The translations under genes and the position numbers were made by a program. Below, one piece after another: positions 60,772 through 64,000 of a DNA stretch of 64,000 bases. Within the stretch, counting starts at the first letter, position 1. The number at the start of each line of letters is the position of its first letter. Below the pieces are notes generated by a model. It saw only the letters and a list, made by a program, of their open reading frames with translations. It ran no database searches and was not told the origin of the DNA. This stretch comes from Chromatiales bacterium (ex Bugula neritina AB1) (GTDB taxonomy: Bacteria; Pseudomonadota; Gammaproteobacteria; Granulosicoccales; Granulosicoccaceae). The stretch lies in NCBI GenBank assembly GCA_001730015.1, contig MDLA01000134.1, positions 1 through 64,000 of the forward strand, given 5' to 3'.

Positions 60772-62183
60772 GATTCAGCTCCCGCAAGTGTGCGGACATC
60801 CGTTAATTTGCCTCTGACAGCGGCTGCTGCTGCCATAGCAGGAGACATCAGGTGGGTACGCCCGCCGCGGCCTTGTCTGCCCTCGAAGTTGCGATTTGAC
60901 GTCGAGGCACAGCGCTCGCCCGGTTCGAGCCGGTCGGGGTTCATTCCCAGGCACATGGAGCAGCCGGGTTCGCGCCATTCGAAGCCGGCATCTTTTATAA
61001 TAGCTGCTATGCCCTCGTCTTCTGCCTGCGCTTTGACAAGGCCCGAACCTGGAACCACCATCGCATGCACATTGGCGGCGATTTTTTTACCTTCCACCAC
61101 TTTCGCCACCTCACGTAAATCTTCTATTCGCCCGTTAGTACAGGAACCGATAAAGACCTTGTCGATACTTATTTCCTCTAGCGGTGTTCCTGCGGTGAGA
61201 CCCATGTATTCGAGTGAGCGACGTGCGGCCGCTTGCTTGTGTTCGTCTGCGAAGTCGGTGGGTTCGGGTACCCTGTCGGTAATCGCCAGTGCGTCCTCGG
61301 GTGAGGTGCCCCAGGTAACGATGGGGGCGATACTTGCCGCGTCTATTTCTATTGTGCTGTCGAAGTGTGCTCCGTCATCTGTGTGGAGTGTTTTCCAATA
61401 GGCGACGGCGTCATCCCAGTCTGATCCCTTAGGTGATTTAGGGCGGTTTTCTAAATAGGCAAAGGTGGTTTCATCGGGTGCGATCAGTCCGGCGCGGGCG
61501 CCACCTTCAATTGCCATATTGCATAGTGTCATCCGGCCTTCCATGGTGAGGTCGCGTATTGCCTCCCCGGCATATTCAATGACGTGGCCGGTACCGCCAG
61601 CGGTACCGGTTTTGGCGATGATCGCAAGAGTCAGATCTTTCGCAGTGACACCGGCTGCCAGCTTGCCGGTCACTCTGACGAGCATATTTTTTGATTTATT
61701 CTGCAGCAGGGTTTGCGATGCCAGCACGTGTTCTACTTCGGAGGTGCCTATGCCATGAGCCAGAGCTCCGAATGCACCGTGAGTTGCGGTATGGGAGTCG
61801 CCGCAGACAACCGTGGTGCCCGGCAGGGTGAAGCCTTGCTCCGGCCCGATAATATGGACAATGCCCTGGCGCTTATCCAGTTCATCGTAATACTCGACGC
61901 CGAACTCGGAGGTATTGGTGCGCAGTGTATCCATTTGCAGCTTGCTTTCCGGGTCATCGATACCGGCTGATCGGTCGGTGGTTGGGATGTTGTGATCGAC
62001 CACGGCGAGAGTCAGCTCCGGGCGACGGACTTTTCGACTGGCCAGACGCAGGCCTTCGAAGGCTTGTGCGCTGGTCACTTCGTGGACAAGATGGCGATCG
62101 ATGTAGATCAGGCAGGTGCCGTCCGGTTCAGTACTGACGACGTGAGCATCCCAGATTTTGTCGTACAGGGTTTTAGCTTGCAA
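60768..62183 (-). CDS. leuC: 3-Isopropylmalate dehydratase large subunit
   Basis: LeuC of 471 residues if it starts at TTG 62183. That start gives (M)[15 protein letters not shown], which aligns with the usual LeuC N-terminus, and has GAGG about 11 bases upstream. The open frame continues to 62282 without a good start or family sequence, so the longer form is unlikely. The [4Fe-4S] cluster ligands are in [16 protein letters not shown] and [10 protein letters not shown] near residues 350-415. [20 protein letters not shown] is the aconitase signature. It isomerises 2-isopropylmalate with LeuD. It is the first gene of leuC-leuD-leuB, with repeat copy D about 110 bp upstream. Confidence 0.95.
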   Translation of the reverse strand: MQAKTLYDKIWDAHVVSTEPDGTCLIYIDRHLVHEVTSAQAFEGLRLASRKVRRPELTLAVVDHNIPTTDRSAGIDDPESKLQMDTLRTNTSEFGVEYYDELDKRQGIVHIIGPEQGFTLPGTTVVCGDSHTATHGAFGALAHGIGTSEVEHVLASQTLLQNKSKNMLVRVTGKLAAGVTAKDLTLAIIAKTGTAGGTGHVIEYAGEAIRDLTMEGRMTLCNMAIEGGARAGLIAPDETTFAYLENRPKSPKGSDWDDAVAYWKTLHTDDGAHFDSTIEIDAASIAPIVTWGTSPEDALAITDRVPEPTDFADEHKQAAARRSLEYMGLTAGTPLEEISIDKVFIGSCTNGRIEDLREVAKVVEGKKIAANVHAMVVPGSGLVKAQAEDEGIAAIIKDAGFEWREPGCSMCLGMNPDRLEPGERCASTSNRNFEGRQGRGGRTHLMSPAMAAAAAVRGKLTDVRTLAGAES

Positions 62184-62291
62184 TGGGGGTCTACCTCGTA
62201 AACGTTTTTCAAGAGTGAGCTGTGGAACTCTGCGTTCAACTAACGTGAGAGGTATGTTAGAGCGCGATGGCATGCGCTGCAATGAAATTAG

Positions 62292-62465
62292 CCTGCATTA
62301 TTCAAGGGGTGGCGAGGATATCGCGTAGACCCTACTTATTCACGTCAAGGGATTTCACAGTGGATTTTCTTCTCGCGTCGAATACTTGCTGATATTTGCA
62401 AGAGAAAAAATTCTCTGTGGAATCAAAGGTCAAGTGAGATTCCGTCAATCCCGTGAATAAAGCGG
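62292..62465 (+). repeat. Dispersed palindromic repeat, copy D (MITE-like)
   Basis: 174-bp element. The left end CCTGCATTATTCAAGGGG pairs in part with the right end CCCGTGAATAAAGCGGG. The core CTCGCGTCGAATACTTGCTG then ATATTTGCAAGAG differs from copy A at only two positions. It lies just upstream of leuC and downstream of a small membrane-protein gene. Confidence 0.85.
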
Positions 62466-62528
62466 GTTAGTAGTGAAGCGGGTGTTGCGAGGGGAATTCG
62501 TCTGCCTTATCCGGCAGTGATTGTGGTC

Positions 62529-62552
62529 GATGGCGGGCATTGCCCCGCCATC
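62529..62552. terminator. GC-rich hairpin downstream of the 61-aa gene
   Basis: GATGGCGGG at 62529-62537 pairs perfectly with CCCGCCATC at 62544-62552. It lies 11 bp after the stop of the small membrane-protein gene on the minus strand. There is no T-tract, so it may protect the mRNA end or act as a weak terminator. Confidence 0.4.
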
Positions 62553-62562
62553 AACGGGCTGC

Positions 62563-62748
62563 TTAAAACTGATCGGGGGCTCTTTCGGCCAGTACCGGTG
62601 TCTGGATTTCTTCCGGTGCAAATTTCTGTGTTAGTAATATTGATGTGACGCTCATGGCAATGGTAAGTGTAACTCCGCCTATCGCCACGAGAGTCATGCT
62701 CCGGGCGGCTGCCCGGCGTTGTTGTCTCAGGGTTTGCTGCTTTTCCAT
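62563..62748 (-). CDS. Small single-span membrane protein (61 aa)
   Basis: Start ATG 62748 (MEKQQTLRQQRRAAARSM), with AGGA eight bases upstream; the frame continues to 62814 without support. A basic N-terminus is followed by one hydrophobic helix (TLVAIGGVTLTIAMSVTSIL) and a short polar tail ending AERAPDQF. The positive-inside rule puts the N-terminus in the cytoplasm. No known family recognised. Unrelated to the leu genes as far as can be seen. Confidence 0.65.
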   Translation of the reverse strand: MEKQQTLRQQRRAAARSMTLVAIGGVTLTIAMSVTSILLTQKFAPEEIQTPVLAERAPDQF

Positions 62749-63206
62749 AAAAGGTTCCTCGTCTGACAGATTGTAAACATCATGAAGAGTCCAGCAGATT
62801 TGCCTCTGCTGCATTCCCTGATGGGCTGTCGGAACGTCTCTTGTGCTTTATATCGTCTACCTCGACAATCAAGCGCTATCTATAATGGCGACCACGTAAA
62901 GTCAATGGCTACAGCGTGGTCGGTTGATCTGCCTGCTGGCAGTATCAGTCCATTGTGATTGAGCCGAATAAAATTGTCCGAGAAATGTTACACAAAAGTT
63001 ACACAAGGGCGTGTAATGTATTTTCGTCGCAACGTTTAACACATTAGTGGTGGGTATGTGGAAAGAAACTGTAACAACTGCGTCGGCTTATACTGCGGTT
63101 GTCGCGTCAAGAATGTGACTCAGTATAGTGACACGAGTTGCCTGATCGGATACTGTAAATCGGAGTTATCGAATGATTTTTTGTAACCGATGTGCTGGAG
63201 GGTGGT
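62749..63206. other. 458-bp gene-free stretch with TTACAC repeats
   Basis: No gene found. GTTACACAA occurs twice at 62987-62995 and 62998-63006, followed by GTGTAAT at about 63013, an arrangement that could be an operator. A weak promoter-like pair TTGTCG (63099-63104) and TATAGT (63124-63129), 19 bp apart, precedes the small gene at 63207. Confidence 0.4.
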
Positions 63207-63278
63207 GTGACTTTACTAGTTTTGGCAGCAATTGCATTTTTGTGTTTAACGGCGATATCCCGGCGAACCGATCCATAA
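63207..63278 (+). CDS. Very small membrane peptide (23 aa)
   Basis: GTG 63207 follows GGAGGG by 4 bases and opens a frame of 23 codons: VTLLVLAAIAFLCLTAISRR then TDP and TAA. It is almost entirely one hydrophobic helix with a basic end, typical of small membrane peptides. The ribosome-binding site is strong, though the spacing is a little short. The transcript continues through hairpins to a terminator at 63371-63393. No homologue recognised; could be a leader peptide. Confidence 0.45.
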   Translation: MTLLVLAAIAFLCLTAISRRTDP

Positions 63279-63370
63279 AATTCAGGGTGAGCGGCTCCAT
63301 ATGAGCCGTCGCTGGATTTGAGTCGTTTCAAAAACGACCGGCCGTCCCGGTCGGGATATACTATGTAAAG

Positions 63371-63393
63371 ACGGACGCAAGGTCCGTTTTTTT
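63371..63393 (+). terminator. Intrinsic terminator
   Basis: ACGGAC at 63371-63376 pairs with GTCCGT at 63382-63387 around a 5-nt loop, directly followed by a run of T (63388-63393). This is a classic rho-independent terminator for a plus-strand transcript that would include the 23-aa peptide. Upstream hairpins at 63335-63353 (CGACCGG/CCGGTCG) add structure. Confidence 0.75.
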
Positions 63394-63402
63394 ATGCCTG
63401 TA

Positions 63403-63504
63403 TCACGAGCCTGCTAGAGGTAATCCTTCAACAAACCAGAAGGTTATAAATAGCAGTACTGCCAGGACGATCAAGCCTGTTATTACTTTTGCATCTGACG
63501 CCAT
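63403..63504 (-). CDS. Small membrane protein (33 aa)
   Basis: ATG 63504 on the minus strand, preceded by GAGGAG at seven bases, encodes MASDAKVITGLIVLAVLLFI then TFWFVEGLPLAGS and a TGA. One hydrophobic helix with short polar ends. The strong ribosome-binding site and clean helix make it more believable than most short frames. Its stop is ten bases past the terminator of the opposite strand. Function unknown; no family recognised. Confidence 0.6.
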   Translation of the reverse strand: MASDAKVITGLIVLAVLLFITFWFVEGLPLAGS

Positions 63505-63605
63505 TTCTGACTCCTCATATTCGATTAGGTTACCGGTAACGGCTGATCTAATATGCTTTAACGCATAATTTACAATGCTCACTAAGCATATTTGGAGCCA
63601 TCTCT

Positions 63606-64000
63606 ATGACGCCCGATGAATTTCGAAAAACCGGACATGAATTAATTGAACTGATTGCAGCCTACCGCGAGCAAGTGGAAGATATGCCGGTTAGGAGCCG
63701 ATCAGAGGTTGGTGATATTCTACAATTGTTACCGGAATCGCCTCCGCAACAGTCGGAATTACCTGAAACGGTTGTCGAGGATGTAAAGCAGTCGATTATC
63801 CCGGGCATGACTCACTGGCAGCACCCGTCATTCTTTGCCTATTTCCCTGCAAATTCAGATTTATCCTCTGTTCTGGGTGATTTACTGAGTTCCGGCCTGG
63901 GACAGCTCGGGTTGAACTGGCAGTCGAGCCCTCCTCTGACAGAGATGGAACAGCGAATGTGTCAGTGGCTGCAGCAGATGCTGGGCCTTTCCGATGCCTG
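63606..64000 (+). CDS. PLP-dependent decarboxylase (group II, aromatic-L-amino-acid type), N-terminal part
   Basis: ATG 63606, with GGAG nine bases upstream, opens a frame running off the window (131 codons visible). It begins MTPDEFRKTGHELIELIAAY and has THWQHPSFFAYFPANSDLSS and GLNWQSSPPLTEMEQRMCQW. This is the N-terminal dimer and substrate region of tyrosine/DOPA-type decarboxylases: 'H W.HP.FFAY...' and 'W..SP..TE.E'. The PLP Lys would lie beyond the window. It likely decarboxylates an aromatic amino acid; the exact one cannot be told. Confidence 0.88.
   Translation, partial: MTPDEFRKTGHELIELIAAYREQVEDMPVRSRSEVGDILQLLPESPPQQSELPETVVEDVKQSIIPGMTHWQHPSFFAYFPANSDLSSVLGDLLSSGLGQLGLNWQSSPPLTEMEQRMCQWLQQMLGLSDA

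Noticed and set aside
60517-61401. Plus-strand open frame of 294 codons across leuD/leuC
   Set aside because: It is antisense to two well-supported leu genes and has no recognisable content.
63107-63331. Minus-strand open frame of 74 codons near the right end
   Set aside because: It has no ribosome-binding site and crosses the small plus-strand peptide gene. The composition does not look protein-like.

Overview
The window looks like a chromosomal segment of a free-living, probably marine gammaproteobacterium. The signs are a CTG-N10-CAG LexA box in front of dinB, a PBP1B with a UB2H-type region, a KefF/G-KefC pair, a leuC-leuD-leuB cluster and a two-function Ada protein. There are also many oxidative enzymes for methylated amines, amino acids and branched-chain acids, and many lipoproteins. 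I cannot fix genus or species. I saw no rRNA, tRNA, CRISPR array, phage or conjugation module.

Layout. 1-1.25 kb is a decayed edge: the start of an ISAzo13-type transposase runs off the left end, next to a lipase-like gene lacking its N-terminus and a scrap of a sugar ABC permease. 1.24-7.1 kb holds a NUDIX/M81 (MlrC-like) pair, a small regulator plus nucleotidyltransferase pair with a probable frameshift, an alpha/beta hydrolase, and an Ldh-family oxidoreductase with a carboxymuconolactone decarboxylase-like gene. 7.1-10 kb has a beta-helix lipoprotein, a cyclophilin lipoprotein and repeat-rich gaps. 10.07-14.05 kb is a translationally coupled FAD/GcvT oxidase and MttB-type methyltransferase operon. 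14.2-19.9 kb has a YiiX-like hydrolase, a NUDIX protein, dinB, a conserved unknown protein and a divergent TetR/DUF2852 pair. 20-28.5 kb is amino acid and amide metabolism: an amidase, two class V aminotransferases, an aldo/keto reductase and a three-subunit FAD/[2Fe-2S] amino acid or opine dehydrogenase.

28.7-45.4 kb carries envelope and secreted proteins (TPR lipoprotein, possible GH12-like protein, DUF1800/DUF1501 pair, PBP1B, CBM9-like lipoprotein, FG-GAP-like protein) mixed with PhyH, Ada, VOC, CobT-like, Eis-like and AKR genes. 45.8-51 kb is KefF/G-KefC, MATE, a secreted-protein gene with an in-frame TAA, and dgkA. 51.1-56.1 kb is a complete branched-chain 2-oxoacid dehydrogenase operon (E1a, E1b, E2, E3). 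56.2-62.2 kb is leuC-leuD-leuB followed by a DUF349 gene. The right end has three very small membrane-protein genes, a structured transcript end with a terminator, and the start of a PLP-dependent decarboxylase.

The most unusual element is a family of about 160-175 bp dispersed repeats at four intergenic places (9776, 21403, 45556, 62292). They have terminal inverted repeats and an inner palindrome whose arms change together between copies. One copy supplies the last codons and stop of the amidase gene. Other notable points are the nonsense-interrupted gene at 49898-50551, the frameshifted nucleotidyltransferase at 4040-4731, paired ATGTCATGACAT sites before the CBM9 gene, and strong inverted repeats at 7264-7392.
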